Assembly: GCF_902167145.1 (NCBI RefSeq)
Contig: NC_050101.1
Coordinates: 179,858,428 to 179,922,427, forward strand
Length of the DNA stretch: 64,000 bases
Reading direction: 5' to 3'
Source: Zea mays
Lineage: Eukaryota; Streptophyta; Magnoliopsida; Poales; Poaceae
Shown: positions 1-13,435 of the stretch, in pieces
How the letters are laid out: every line of letters begins with the position of its first letter
How positions within the stretch are numbered: position 1 is the stretch's first letter
Notes under the pieces: model-generated
What the model was told of the DNA's origin: nothing
Database searches by the model: none
Seen by the model: only the letters and a program-made list of their open reading frames with translations
Made by a program: the position numbers and the translations under genes

Positions 1-1542
1 GTGACGTGATCTCTCTTCGATCGTAGCCTCGACCGTTACTTTCTCTTTCCCGCTTAGTCGTAGGTGTGAGCCCGGCGTCGAATGCCTATTTTTTACATTC
101 TATTGTATGGTGTACTGTTCTTTTGTATTAAATTTGTGAAATGGATGTTTGAACTCGTATAGATAACGGTCAGTTGGTGGAGTCCGAAAGAGTTGCAGGT
201 GAAGACCCTGAGCAGCAGCTGGTTGGTGAAGGCAAGTGTCCCTTGACCCACCTATGTCCTACTCATTCTTATAATTCACTCCCCGCATTTATACAGTTTA
301 TACCTAAAGATTGACCAGCTTTTGTTTATCTTGTCCTTGTTTACCTATTCTGGTTGGGTTATTTTGGTTTAGCTATATGCTAGTGCTTCATATTAATCAA
401 TGAACATGATGAGATTATATATGATACGTTGTTTTCCCTTTTGATTATGATGATGATACTGTGACATTTAAGGGAACTCGAGCTGTTTCTCAAGTGTCTC
501 TCCGTAAGGACTGGTTCGTTGGATGACCGCCTGGGAAAACAGTGCAACCATGAGGGTAGAATGGGACGCCCTTAGCTGAATAATTAGAGGAACTGAGGTG
601 TAGTTCGCTTCGCCGTCGTGCCGTCAATGGGGCTCGGTGTATGCGGCTCGCTCTGCCAAGGTTGGTTTGCCCCTTGGGGAGGAGTGCAGTACATTTAGGA
701 AACCTAACGGGCGGCTACAGCCTCAAGGAGTCTTTGTAAAGGCTACATAGTGAAACCCTGCCTATTCACCTTGGTAGTGTTTAAGGGTTTGATCGGCCCG
801 AGGCAAGAGGGAATCACGGCTTGTGAATAAAGTGTGCAACTTCTGTAGAGTGTTATGAAACTGATATATCAGCCGTGCTCACGGTTATGAGCGGCCAAGG
901 GAGCTCCATTGATTAGAGATACTTGATTAGAGATACTTGATTAGAGATACTTGATCAGAGATGTTTGGTTTACAGGTGGTGATGAGGATGATGGTTTTGG
1001 TTATGACTATGGTAATGGTAAGTGGTATTCTTTCCGTTTGGAAAGGGTACATTGGGCTAATAACTTGGGCTAATGCTAAAACTTGGCTTTCTATTAGTAA
1101 TAATAACCTGACCAACTAAAAGCAACTGCTTGACTTAACCCCACATAAAGCTAGTTGATGTGTACTCACCCTTGCTTTACACACCAACCCCCCTAGGTTG
1201 TCCACGTTGCAACCATTGCTCAGGTGAAGATGAAGTCGTGGAGGAGGACTTCTAGGAGTTCCAAGAGTACGATGAGTTCTAGGCGTGTGTTAGCAGCAAA
1301 CCACCAGTCGGCTGCCTGTGAAGGTCGTGTGTATCTATGTTTCTTTTCCGCACTTTGATAATTGTTAAAGACTATGTGGATGTCTCGGACATCATGATGT
1401 AATCGACTATTATACCTTCTTTTATACTATTAATTGAGCACTATGTGATGATGTCCAGTTATGTAACTGCTGTGTACGTGAATTGCTGATCCTGGCACGT
1501 ACATGGTTCGCATTCGGTTTGCCTTCTAAAATGGGTGTGACA
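1..1542 (+). mobile_element. 3' part of a long gypsy LTR, cut by the window edge
   Basis: This stretch is the reverse complement of about the first 1.55 kb of the LTR at 30422-33578: matching blocks include the AGAGATACTTGATTAG repeats near 915-960 and the terminal CCTTCTAAAATGGGTGTGACA. It therefore lies in plus orientation and ends with the LTR terminus TGTGACA at 1542. The element continues left of the window. It sits inside the integrase of a copia element; CTGTT (1543-1547) is the likely right copy of a 5-bp target duplication, but the left copy is out of view. No coding sequence is present. Confidence 0.85.
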
Positions 1543-1547
1543 CTGTT

Positions 1548-4500
1548 CTTCCTCTCTACCACACCATTTTGCTGTGGTGTGTAGGGAGCGGAGAACTCGT
1601 GCTTGATGCCTTCCTCCTCAAGAAACTCTTCAACTTGTAGATTCTTGAACTCGGACCCATTGTCGCTCCTTATCTTCTTCACCTTTAGCTCAAATTCGTT
1701 TTGAGCTCTCCTTAAGAAGCGCTTTAGGCTTCCTTGGGTTTCTGACTTATCCTGCAAAAAGAATATCCAAGTGAAGCGGGAAAAATCATCAACAATTACA
1801 AGACCATACTTACTTCCCCCAATGCTAAGGTACTACAACGGGTCCGAAGAGGTCCATATGAAGAAGCTCTAATGGTCTTGATGTTGTCATCACATTCTTG
1901 ATGTGATGAGTGCTTCCCACCTGTTTCCCTGTCTGACATGCTGCATAAGGTCTGTCTTTCTCAAAACAGACATCGGTTAGTCCTAACACATGTTCTCTCT
2001 TTAGAAGCTTATGAAGGTTCTTCATCCAAACATGTGCTAGACGGCGATGCCAAAGCCAGCCCATATTAGTCTTAGCCATTAAGCATGCATCTAGATCGGC
2101 ATTCTCTTTCGAAAAGACAACTAAATAGAGCTTGTCGTCTAATACACCCTTAAAAGCTAATGAACCATCACTCCTTCTAAAGACAGATACATCAACATTT
2201 GTGAATAAACAATTATAATCCATGTTACATAATTGACTCACAAATAACAAGTTATACCCGAGCGATTCAACTAAAAACACATTAGAGATAGAATGCTTGG
2301 ATGTGATGGCTATCTTTCCTAAACCTTTAACCTTGCCTTGGTTTCCATCTCCAAAGATAATCGCATCCTGGGAATCCTTGTTCTTGACGTAGGAGGTGAA
2401 CATCTTCTTCTCCCCCGTCATGTGGTTTGTGCATCCGCTGTCGATAATCCAGCTTGAGCCCCCCGGATGCATAAACCTGCAAGGCAATTTAATCTTGGGT
2501 TTTAGGTACCCAATTCTTGTTTGGTCCTACAAGGTTAGTTACAATAACTCTTGGTACCCAAATACAGGTCTTGTCTCCCTTGCATTTGGATCCCAATTTT
2601 CTAGCTACTACTTTTGTATTTTTACATGAAAGAACAAAAGAAGTATTGCAAGCATGATAAATAATAGTAGGACCATTCCGAACTCTCCTAGGCGCATGAA
2701 ACACAGCATGATTACGCCTAGGCTTACTTCTACCATAATCATGAGTGGAGCTAGAAGCAAACATAGCATGAGAAGTATGATAACTAGGTAAAACAACATG
2801 ATCATAGCATCTATCATTATAAGCATTCCTAGAAAGTTTCCTATCATAAATGTAGGCATGATTCTTTTGAGAACTACTAGCCATATGGGCCTTCCCTTTC
2901 TCCTTGTTGAGAACGGGAGTCCTTTGGCTTGTTAAGTTCTTGGTTTTCTTTTGAAAACCAAGTCCATCCTTAATTGAGGGGTGTCTACCAACAGTGTAGG
3001 CATCCCTAGCAAATTTTAATTTATCAAAATCAACTTTGCAAGTTTTAAGTTGATCATTAAGACTTGCCACCTCATTGTTCAATTTAGTAATAGAAGCAAG
3101 ATGTTCATCACAAGCATCAACATCAAAATCCTTACATCTATTACAAATAATAACATGCTCTACGCATGAACTAGTTTTATTAACTTCCTCTAGCTTAGCT
3201 TTTAATTCATCATTTAAATTCTTTAAACTAGAGATAGATTCATGGCAAGCAGATAACTCAGAAGATAGTATTTCATTTCTCTTAATTTCTAAAGCAAGAG
3301 ATTTTTGTACACTAACAAATTTGTCATGTTCCTCATATAAAATATCCTCTTGCTTTTCTAGTAGTCTATCTTTTCATTTAGAGCATCGATTAATTCATTA
3401 ATTTTCTCTACTTTAGCTCGATCTAACCCCTTAAATAAATCAGAGTAATCTACTTCATCATCAGAAGATTCCTCATCGCTAGAAGAAGTGTACTTAGGGG
3501 TATATCGAACATGTACCTTCTTTTCCTTGGCCATAAGACATGTATGGCGTTCGTTGGGGAAGAGTGAAGACTTGTCGAAGGCCGAGGCAGCCAAACCTTC
3601 ATCATCGGAGTCGAATGAAGAGCAGTCAGAGTCCCATTCCTTTCCAAGGTGCGCCTCGCCCTTCGCCTTCCTATAGTTCTTCTTCTTTTCCCTCTTCCCG
3701 TGCTTTTCTTGTCCCTGGTCATTATCATTATCGGGGCATTGAGCAATAAAGTGACCAATCTTACCGCATTTGAAACAGGAGCGCTTTCCCCTTGTTTTAT
3801 TCTTGTTGGGGGTACTCTTTGCGTCATTTGAGTGCGGTCTTGAAATGCTTGATAATAAGTGTCATTTCTTCCTCATTGAGCCCGGTAGCCTCCACTTGTG
3901 CTACCTTGCTTGGTAGTGCCTCCTTGCTGCTTGTTGCTTTGAGAGCAACGGGCTGCGGCTCGTATATGGGCGATGGACCATTTAGCGCATCGTCTACGTA
4001 TCATGCCTCTTTCACCATCATACGCCCGCTTAAGAATTTTCCGAGTATCTCCTAGGGCGTCATCTTGGTGTACCTAGGATTTTCACGAATAATGTTGACA
4101 TGATGGGGATCAATTACAGTAAATGACCTTAGCATGAGTCGGACGACATCATGATCCGTCCATCTTGTGCTTCCGTAGCTTCAGATCTTGTTGACCAGGG
4201 TCTTGAGCCTATTGTAGGTTTGTGTTGGCTCCTCTCCCCTGATCATCGCAAACCTCCCTAGCTCGCCCTCCACCAGTTCCATTATGGTGATCATGGTGAC
4301 ATCATTTCCCTCATGTGATATCTTGAGGGTATCCCAGATTTGTTTGGCATTGTCCAAGCCACTCACTTTATTATATTCGTCCCTGCAAAGAGATGCTAAC
4401 AAAATAGTAGTAGCTTGGGCATTTGTATGAATTTGTTCATTAATAATCACAGGATTATTCGTACTATCAAAATACATCCCATTTGCCTCAATTTCCCAAA

Positions 4501-4876
4501 TGCTAGGATTGAGAGAAAATAGATGACTACGCATTTTATGGCTCCAAAATGAGTAATCCTCTCCATCAAAGTGTGGGGGTTTTCTAAGAGGAATATAAAG
4601 TAAATGGGCATTCGAATTGTACGGAATACGAAAATAATCAAAGGAATAGTTTTGATTAACCATTTTTTTCTTGGACGAGGAGTCGTCGTCGTCCCTTGGT
4701 GAAGAAGATGAGGCATCGCTGTCGTAGTAGATGATCTTCTTGATGCGCCTCTTCTTCTTCCCGTCCCTATTCTTGTGACTTGAGCCTGAGTCAGTAGGCT
4801 TGTCGTCTCTTGGCTCGTTGAAGAGGGACTCCTTCTCCTTGTCGTTAATCACCATCCCCTTACCCTTAGGATCCAT
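1548..4876 (-). pseudogene. Copia 1 gag-protease-integrase (partial, broken)
   Basis: Gag starts at ATG 4876 (MDPKGKG) and has the typical copia gag core with FDGEDYSFWSHKM. A CCHC zinc knuckle (CFKC..GHFIAQC) lies near 3780-3740. Protease carries WIIDSGCTNHMTG at about 2450-2410, followed by the GAG-pre-integrase region with its H and C zinc ligands (about 2060-1930). Integrase is readable to NGVVERKN at 1548, where the gypsy LTR interrupts it; the reading frame then runs on into LTR sequence, which is an artefact. In an intact element this polyprotein packages the RNA, is cut by its own aspartic protease and inserts the cDNA. Frame breaks in gag (about 4180 and 3830-3360) and the missing RT make it non-functional. 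Confidence 0.85.
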
Positions 4877-4911
4877 CTCTTTGGGCGATTAGTCCCTTAA
4901 ATGAAGAGTAT

Positions 4912-4924
4912 GGCTCCGATACAA
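4912..4924 (-). other. Primer-binding site of copia 1
   Basis: On the minus strand TTGTATCGGAGCC follows the LTR end by two bases (AT). It is a mutated form of TGGTATCAGAGCC, the usual plant initiator-Met tRNA primer site. The same AT spacer is found in copia element 2 (20105-20118). Confidence 0.7.
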
Positions 4925-4926
4925 AT

Positions 4927-6396
4927 TGAGAGCACCTAGAGGGGGGGTGAATAGGTGATCCTGTAAAATTAAACACTAAATAACCACAAACTTGAATGTT
5001 AAGGTGTTAGTGAAATCAAGTGGCTATGGAACATGATCGTGCGAACAAAACAATCACAAGAAGCAACACACGAGACACGCGATTTTTATCCCATGGTTCG
5101 GCCAAGTAACACTTGCTTACTTCCACGTTGTGGTGTCCCAATAGACGAGGGTTGCACTCAACCCCTTTCAAGTGATCCAATGATCAACTTGAATACCAAT
5201 ATCTCCTACATCTTGCTAATAATAGTATACAAATATATTTTGCATAAAACCGAATTAGCTTAATTGATATATGCCAATATTATTATTATTAGAATGGAAT
5301 TCAATTCCAATGATCCAAATGGGGTGTTATTAGAATGGAATTCAATTCCAATGATCCAAACGGGACGTTAGAGTATTTTTCCCAGTTGTGAGGAATCTTC
5401 ATAATTTAGAGTCTCTCGCCCTTACAATAGAGATTACAAAGAAAGCACAGAGTAAGGATGGGAGAGCAACACACACAAGACTCAAATCCGTAGCACAACC
5501 ACGCACACAAGAGAAGAAGTGAGCACACAAACACAACGCGAGGAGTTTACAACTCGAAAGTGCTCAAATCTCAAGAACTATGATCCGGTTGCGTGAATGC
5601 AGAGTCTAGGTGCCTTAGGATGTTTCTTGTAAGCTTGGTGTGGTGCTCCATGCGCCTAGGGGTACCTTTTATAGCCCTAAGGCAGCTAGGAGCCGTTGGA
5701 GATCAATTTGGAAGGCCATTCTTGCCTTCTGTCGAGTGGTGCACCGGACAGTCCGGTGCACCACTGGACAACCACTGTTCATGTCCGGTGCGCGATCTCC
5801 TTCCATATCAGGTGCATCTGACTGTTGCTCCTCGGGGCCAGATGGCGCACCGGACAGTCCGGTGCACCCAGCCGACCGTTGGAGCGAGCCACGTGTCAAG
5901 CGCTGATCGCGCGGACGACCGTTGGCCACTGGCGCCGTTGGCTCACCGGACAGTCCGGTGAATTATAGCCACGACAACTTTTTCTTTTCCCAAGAGCGAC
6001 GAGTTTGTCGCGGATGACTCACCGGACAGTCCGGTGCACCACCGGACAGTCCGATGAATTATAGTAGTACACCTCCGTCAATTTCCGAGAGCAGCCGGTT
6101 CACCGTTGACCAGCCTGGTCCGGTGCGCCACCGGACAGTCCGGTGCGCCAGGCCCAAGCAGGTGTTGGCTGGATAGCCAACTCTTTTCCAATTCGTTTCT
6201 TCTCTTCTCGGCACTGTTTCTACCACTTAGATAAACATGTTAGTACTCAAAAACAATTCACTAAGTCTAGAAACATACCTTGTCTTTGATTTTGCACTTC
6301 TTGCTCGTTTAGCACATAAGAGTTCAAAACATTTGTGTTGGACATTTAATCTCCAAAATAATTATAGAAATAGCCCAAAGGCACATTTCCCTTTCA
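4927..6396 (-). repeat. 5' LTR of copia element 1
   Basis: The LTR is 1470 bp and in minus orientation begins TGAAAGGGAAATGTGCC and ends GGTGCTCTCA, giving TG...CA termini. It carries many copies of the palindrome CACCGGACAGTCCGGTG (about 5740-6150), a hallmark of grass Sirevirus LTRs. Near 5288-5360 a 33-bp block (ATTAGAATGGAATTCAATTC then CAATGATCCAAA) occurs twice with a 41-bp period, possibly a trace of a small insertion. No target duplication can be checked because the other end is out of view. Confidence 0.8.
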
Positions 6397-7378
6397 TCTT
6401 TAAAACAAAACTTTGAACATACTTTGATCATATTGAGTACAAAACTAAGTATATAACAAGTATACATTGAAAATGCATAATTATTAGTTAAAAGTTTTTA
6501 AAAATATGATTTTTTAAAAAAAACATGTTTGCCTTTATTTTATGTTATGGTGGAAGTATATGTACCTGAATTTTTTAGATGTATTTACTCAACACTCTTA
6601 TATATAATTAATTGGCATAAATAAATTGTTGCTTTTTGTGGTTTGTAAATTTGTCCTTCTATCGTAACGAATCAGTTGGTTATAGAAATAATTGTTAATT
6701 GTTTTTGTGTTAACATATATTATATTTATTAGGTTCATGATTTTGTCTAATGGGTTTTTTTGTTCTCGATACCAAAATTTACATCATCAATTTTAGTATA
6801 AAATGTATGTAATAGCTATCACCTGAAAGAGAAATAAAATTTAGACACCTGAATTTTAGCAAGTCCTTTTTAACAAACGACAAGAGCTTTGTTGTATTTT
6901 TTTATTAGCAGAGGTACATAAAATAAATTAGCTAACCAGCTAGCACCACTTACCACTGCTAAAACCACTTATCATTGTGGAAACATAAAAACGAACAACA
7001 GCAAAGCCTCCAGAGACCGTTTGAGACATAGCTTGACTATACACCTGTAGTGCTTCCTTAATCAAAAGGACTATATTGAAATGTTGCTTTGATAGATGTT
7101 GAAATGTTCATTTGTTGCCTTCATTCAAAATATTTTATTAAAATATACCATTAAGCCATCAAAACCTCATCTTTCTGTCTTGACAATCTTTACTCTCGCC
7201 TTCCTCTGCCACTTGTACAGTGATCCTCTGAACACCGCACTGCTCATTGTCGAGAGATTTCCATGAACAGTGATGAAGTTCGAGACTTGTTTCGTAAAAA
7301 GGACAGTCCATGTAGGAGTCCATGTAAGAGCTTGTTGGTTAGAAGTGGATCAAAAGGGATTAGAGGGATTATATCATG
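6397..7378. other. AT-rich intergenic stretch, no gene seen
   Basis: No convincing coding region, RNA gene or element boundary was found here. The DNA is AT-rich with runs of A and T and lies between the copia 1 LTR and a decayed gypsy-like LTR. Confidence 0.6.
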
Positions 7379-9618
7379 TAACACCTCGTCCTTCTGGATC
7401 GGCGGTATTTACTTCTGATAGCTCTCTATGATCATATATTGTCTTCACAGAGCAACACAAGTCTTGTGTGCGCACTTTGTCCTCACTCATTGTCAACCCG
7501 AATTTGGGGGCAAACCTGGGCACGAGTCAAATGTGTGCTAGGAAATGAATGTCACATCTTTAATATATAATGGAGTTCTGTATAAAATGGTTAAATAATT
7601 ATATCATACGAAGACAACGATCCAGCAACCATAGTTGACTGGTAGACAACGGTCTAGACCTCTCATGAACTCATCGCGATCGACATCCTTCATGCTCCTT
7701 ATCCTGCGGTATCTGTTTTTGACCTAGGTGATATGAGTACAACAAGGGTGAGCTCACATACGTTCATAGTTCAACAAGTTGTGGGGGAATAATGTGCATG
7801 AGCCACTTACAGTGGGGCTCATGTGAAGCGTAAGACTTACCAAAGAAGATGGTTAAAGCTGAGCATTGCTTTTAAAGGTGGTCAAAATTTTATTAGCAGT
7901 TACTAAGTATACGTAGATATCAACCAAAATAAATAAGAGATCACAATTAATAATAACACCCACAATGCAAATGAAAATGGCAAATTAAGTTTAGTTCCAT
8001 AAATTACTCATGTGAGGGTCTAAGCCGCTCATGACCGTGAGCACGATTGATATACCAGTTTTACACTATGCAGAGGTTGCACATCTTTACCCATAAGTCG
8101 TGTGACCCTTCTGCCACGGGGTCATGAATCCCATACACCTCTACCAAGGAGGCGAGGCAGGGTAGCACTACGAGGCCTTTACAAAGTTCTACTAGCTTCA
8201 GAAAATTTGATATGGTTTCTGAGAAGGGTGATATAGGAACCCCTCGTCCAAAAAGCCATCGCAGCATGATCGGCCCGAGAACCTCCCTATACCACAACTT
8301 CTCTATCGACCTTGCCCCTTTTGGGTAAGGTAGTCCTACACTAGCTTCCCTAATTAGTCAGCCAAGGCGTCCCATACCACCCCTATGGTAGCACTATTTT
8401 CCCGGGTGGTTGCTCCATGTTCCAATTAACATAATGATCTTATCATGAACAATAATTAAAACATCAGCAAATTTGGTGATAATAATACGACATTAATTTC
8501 CCAACACCAGGTAGAGCAATAGCAAATATGCCTAATAGTTCTTTTGTTTGTAAGGTGTGGGATAAAAAATGCTAGGGAAGCCTATTAGGTCCCATCAAAT
8601 TAACCTGAGCATGTCACAATGATTAAGCACAGAACATTATTGGGTAAAGAAGAGTGATTAAGGGCACAACTTGCCCGTGACTTGAGATCCCAGGTACTTC
8701 ACCAAATTGGTCTTCGGGTGACACGTAACCTCGCTGCTACTCGTGGCAATACATACAAATAGACAAGAAGTACTTAATAAGAGTACCCAAACATGAGAAC
8801 AAACAACGTAAGATATTCAACGCGTTGCTACGAGATCGTGAGTTCGAGAACCACTAAATTTGGAGTTACAGTTGAAAAGATATGTTTTCTAAGATTTTAG
8901 GTGATTTAAACAATAAATGATATATCATATGTTAATTAACATGGATCATGAGAGAAGATATATTATAAATAGGCATCTAATTCATTTAGGTTATGACTTG
9001 GTTATAGATCACCTTGTGGTGGGTTTATATTTATAGGAAATTTAAAGTACCACACTGGAAGAGTTGATTTAATACATAAACATGGGTAGGTAAATATTTA
9101 TTTTTGTAGACATGATATATGGTAAAATAGGTTTACTAGAATGTAGACAATTTTATTATGAGACTAACACAATTTGAACGAATCAAATCGGAGTTAGAAT
9201 GCAAGAGTTATGAATTCTCCAAGTTTAAACGAATCAAATCGGAGTTACCATGACAACAATGAGCACTGACCATGTACACAACAATGACAATAATTAACAC
9301 CACACAATCAGACCAACAACTAAACACAATAGGAAGAAGCTACACAATATAAAAGTCAAGAAATAGAGAAGTATGAGGTGGGAGACTGGCATGTGTAAGA
9401 GGTAAAGACTAGCATATGTATGAGGTATAGCAGATCTAAGTCAGGCAACAGATCTAGGTTAGGGGGAGATGGACCTTGCAGCAAGACCAAAGGGTTAGTA
9501 AAATCGAAGCAAAAATACAAGAAAATGTTAAAGAACAACTGATCTAGATGGGGGACAAACCTGAGAAGATGAAGATGTGATTGTTATTGTGGTGAGCTGA
9601 TCTAGGACAGGGGAAAGC
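7379..9618 (-). repeat. Decayed gypsy-type LTR remnant, with the flank segment S at its right end
   Basis: From TGTAACACC at about 7381 the order of weakly conserved blocks follows the LTR at 30422-33578: an AAGGGTGAGCTCACAT block (about 7746), then CTCATGACCGTGAGCACG, CAGAGGTTGCACA and CCACCCCTATGGTAGCACTATTTTCC blocks (about 8025-8405). It appears to be an old, diverged minus-oriented LTR. Its last 370 bp (9249-9618) are the flank segment S, which recurs inside the neighbouring copia LTR arrays. Homology is by eye and the outer limits are uncertain. Confidence 0.5.
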
Positions 9619-12600
9619 TGAAAGTCGCCTAGAGGGGGATGAATAGGCGGAATCTGAAAATTACAAACTTAAAGCACAACTACAAGCCGGGGTTAGTGTT
9701 AGAATTAAACTCAAGTTCGAAAGAGAGGGCGAAAACAAAACAACCAAGAAATAAAGCGGATGACACGGTGATTTGGTTTACCGAGGTTCGGTTCTTGAGA
9801 ACCTAGTCCCCGTTGAGGTGGTCACAAAGACCGGGTCTCTTTCAACCCTTTCCCTCCCTCAAACGGTCACCTAGACCGAGTGAGCTTTCTCCTTAATCAA
9901 ACGGGTCACTTAGACCCCACAAGGACCACCACACAATTGGTGTCTCTTGTTTTGATTACAAGTTGCTTGAAGAACAAGAATGACGAAGAAGAAAGCGATC
10001 CAAGAACAAGAGCTCAAAGAACATGAGTAGAACTCTCTCTCTAGTCACTATGAGTTGAGTGAATTTGGGACTTGGAGAGGCTTTGATTCTTTTGAATTGT
10101 GTCTTGTATTGATTGCACTAGCTCTTGTATTGAATGAGATGTCTGAAAAACTTGGATGCTTAGAGTGGTGGTGGTTGGGGTTATTTATAGCCCTCAACCA
10201 CCACATAGCCGTTGGGGAGGCTGTCTGTCGATGGGCACACCAGACAGTCCGGTGCCCAACTGGACACTGTCTGGTGCGCCAGCCACGTCACCCAACCGTT
10301 AGGGTTCTGAAGATTCTGACCGTTGGAGCGCTGACTTCATGTCGCACCGGACAGTCCGGTGCTGCACCGGACAGGTACTGTTCACTATCTGGTGCGCCTC
10401 TGATGCCTGCTCTGACTTTTGCGCGCACTGTTCACGCTTTTGCAGACGACCGTTGCGCTGGTTAGCCGTTGCTCCGCTGGTGCACCGGACAGTCCGGTGT
10501 CACACCAGACAGTCCGGTGAATTATAGCGGAGTGCGCTCTGAGAAACTCGAAGGTGAACATGACAACAATGAGCACTGACCATGTACAGAACAATGAAAA
10601 TAATTAACATCACACAATCAGGCCAACAGATAAACACAATATGAAGAAGCTACACAATATAAAATTCAAGAAATAGAGAAGTATGAGGTGGGAGACTGGC
10701 ATGTGTATGAGGTAAAGACTAGCATGTGTATGAGGTATAGCGGATCTAGGTCAGGGGAGATGGACCTTGCAGCAAGACCGAAGGGTTAGTAAAATCGAAG
10801 CAAAAATAAAAGAAAATGTTAAAGAACAACATATCTAGATGGGGGACAAACCTGAGAAGATGAAGATGCGATTGTTGCTGCAGTGAGCTGATCTAGGACA
10901 CGGGAAAGCTGAAAGTCGCCTAGAGGGGGTGAATAGGTAGAATCTGAAAATTACAAACTTAAAGCACAACTACAAGCCGGGGTTAGCGTTAGAATTAAAC
11001 TCGAGTTCGAAAGAGAGGGCGAAAACAAATCAACCAAGAAATAAAGCGGATGACACAGTGATTTGTTTTACCAAGGTTCGATTTTTGAGAACCTAGTCCA
11101 CGTTGAGGTGGTCACAAAGACCAGGTCTCTTTCAACCCTTTCCCTCTCTCAAACGGTCACCTAGACCGAGTGAGCTTTCTCCTTAATCAAACGGGTCACT
11201 TAGACCCCACAAGGACCACTACACAATTGGTGTCTCTTGTTTTGATTACAAGTTGCTTGAAGAACAAGAATGAGGAAGAAGAAAGCGATCCAAGAACAAG
11301 AGCTCAAAGAACACGAGTAAAACTCTCTCTAGTCACTAGGAGTTTGGAGTGAATTTAGGACTTGGAGAGGCTTTGATTCTTTTGAATTGTGTCTTGTATT
11401 GATTGCACTAGCTCTTGTATTGAATGAGATGTCTGAAAAACATGGATGCTTGGAGTGGTGGTGGTTGGGGTTATTTATAGCCCTCAACCACCACATAGTC
11501 GTTGGGGAGGCTGTCTGTCGATGGGCACACCAGACAGTCCGGTGCCCAACTGGACACTGTCCGGTGCGCCAGCCACATCACCCAACCGTTAGGGTTCTGA
11601 AGATTCTGACCGTTGGAGCGCTGACTTCATGTCGCACCGGACAGGTACTGTTCACTATCTGGTGCGCCTCTGATGCCTGCTCTGACTTTGTGCGCACTGT
11701 TCATGCTTTTGCAGATGACCGTTGCGCTGGTTAGCCGTTGCTCCGCTGGTGCACCGGACAGTCCGGTGTCACACCGGACAGTCCGGTGAATTATAGCGGA
11801 GTGCGCCCTGAGAAACTCGAAAGTGAACATGACAACAATGAGCAATGACCATGTACAGAACAATGACAATAATTAACACCACACAATCAGGCCAACAGCT
11901 AAACACAATAGGAAGAAGCAACACAATATAAAATTCAAGAAATAGAGAAGTATGAGGTGGGAGACTGGCATGTGTATGAGGTAAAGACTAGCATGTGTAT
12001 GAGGTATAGCGGATCTAGGTCAGGCAACAGATCTAGGTCAGGGGAGATGGACCTTGCAGCAAGACCGAAGGGTTAGTAAAATCGAAGCAAAAATAAAAGA
12101 AAATGTTAAAGAACAACATATCTAGATGGGGGACAAACCTGAGAAGATGAAGATGCGATTGTTGCTGCGGTGAGCTGATCTAGGACAGAGGAAAGCTGAA
12201 AGTCGCCTAGAGGGATGTGAATAGGTGGAATCTGAAAATTACAAACTTAAATCATAACTACAAGCCGGGGTTAGCGTTAGAATTAAACTCGAGTTCGAAA
12301 GAGAGGGCAAAAACAAATCAACCAAGAAATAAAGCGGATGACACGGTGATTTGTTTTATCGAGGTTCGATTCTTGAGAACCTAGTCCCCGTTGAGGTGGT
12401 CACAAAGACGAGGTCTCTTTCAACCCTTTCCCTCTCTCAAACGGTCACCTAGACCGAGTGAGCTTTCTCCTTAATCAAACGGGTCACTTAGACCCCACAA
12501 GGACCACCACACAATTGGTGTCTCTTGTTTTGATTACAAGTTGCTTGAAGAACAAGAATGAGGAAGAAGAAAGCGATCCAAGAACAAGAGCTCAAAGAAC

Positions 12601-13421
12601 ACGAGTAGAACTCTCTCTCTCTAGTCACTAGGAGTTTGGAGTGAATTTGGGACTTGGAGAGGCTTTGATTCTTTTGAATTGTGTCTTGTATTGATTGCAC
12701 TAGCTCTTGTATTGAATGAGATGTCTGAAAAACTTGGATGCTTGGAGTGGTGGTGGTTGGGGTTATTTATAGCCCTCAACGACCACATAGTCGTTGGGGA
12801 GGATGTTTGTCGATGGGCGCACCGGACAGTCCGGTGCGCCACCGGACACTATCCGGTACGCCAGCCACGTCACCCAACCATTAGGGTTCTGAAGATTCTG
12901 ACCGTTGGAGCGCTGACTTCATGTTGCACCGGACAGTCCGGTGCTGCACCAGACAGGTACTGTTCACTGTCCGGTGCGCCTCTGACGCCTGCTCTGACTT
13001 CTGCGCGCACTGTTCACGCTTTTGCAGACGACCGTTGCGCTGGTTAGCCGTTGCTCCGCTGGTGCACCGGACAGTCCGGTGTCACACCGGACAGTCCGGT
13101 GTCACACCGGACAGTCCAGTGAATTATAGCGGAGTGCGCCCTGAGAAACCCGAAGGTGAAGAGTTCAGAGTGTACGGTCCCTGGTGCACCGGACACTGTC
13201 CGGTGGCACACTGGACAGTCTGGTGCGCCAGACCAGGGTCCTTTGGTTTCTTTTGCTCCTTTCTTTTGAACCATAACTTTGATCTTTTATTGGTTTGTGT
13301 TGAACCTTTATGCACCTGTAGAATATATAATCTAGAGCAAACTAGTTAGTCCAATATTTGTGTTGGGCATTCAACCACCAAAATCATTTATAGGAAAAGG
13401 TTTGACCCTATTTCCCTTTCA
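9619..13421 (-). repeat. 3' LTR array of copia 2: truncated LTR + flank units, then a full LTR
   Basis: A complete LTR occupies 12197-13421 (1225 bp). To its left are two tandem units of about 1.29 kb starting at 9619 and 10910. Each has about 920-940 bp of LTR lacking the last 300 bp (9619-10558, 10910-11827) joined to a copy of the flanking segment S (10559-10909, 11828-12196). The join is the same each time, GTGAA followed by CATGAC. Every S copy ends in AAAGC, the target-site sequence. In minus orientation a TATAAATA box precedes the GGGGTT tract (near 10185, 11475, 12770). Palindromes of the CACCGGACAGTCCGGTG type are dense. Confidence 0.85.
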
Positions 13422-13435
13422 ATCTCCCCCTTTTT
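13422..13435 (-). other. Polypurine tract of copia 2
   Basis: On the minus strand AAAAAGGGGGAGAT lies directly before the 3' LTR start TGAAAGGG, the normal position for the plus-strand primer of reverse transcription. It fixes the right edge of the full 3' LTR at 13421. Confidence 0.85.

Larger units (their letters stand above)
1543..6396 (-). mobile_element. Copia (Sirevirus-type) retrotransposon 1, truncated by a gypsy insertion
   Basis: Read on the minus strand this is a 5' LTR (4927-6396), a primer-binding site, gag, protease and the first part of integrase. Coding stops at 1548, exactly where the gypsy LTR begins. The layout and protein motifs match the fuller copia element at 9619-23341, which has the same orientation. 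The rest (integrase end, RT, RNase H, 3' LTR) lies beyond the gypsy insertion, left of the window, or is lost. Reading frames are broken in gag, so the copy looks dead. Confidence 0.85.

Noticed and set aside
5700..6150. Regularly repeated palindromes reminiscent of a CRISPR array
   Set aside because: Spacing is irregular, the repeats are themselves LTR palindromes, and the genome is plant.
10055..13349. Repeated ORFs containing MSEKLGCLEWWWLGL and HRTVRC motifs
   Set aside because: These are translations of the copia LTR (TATA region and CCGGAC palindromes), repeated because the LTR is repeated.
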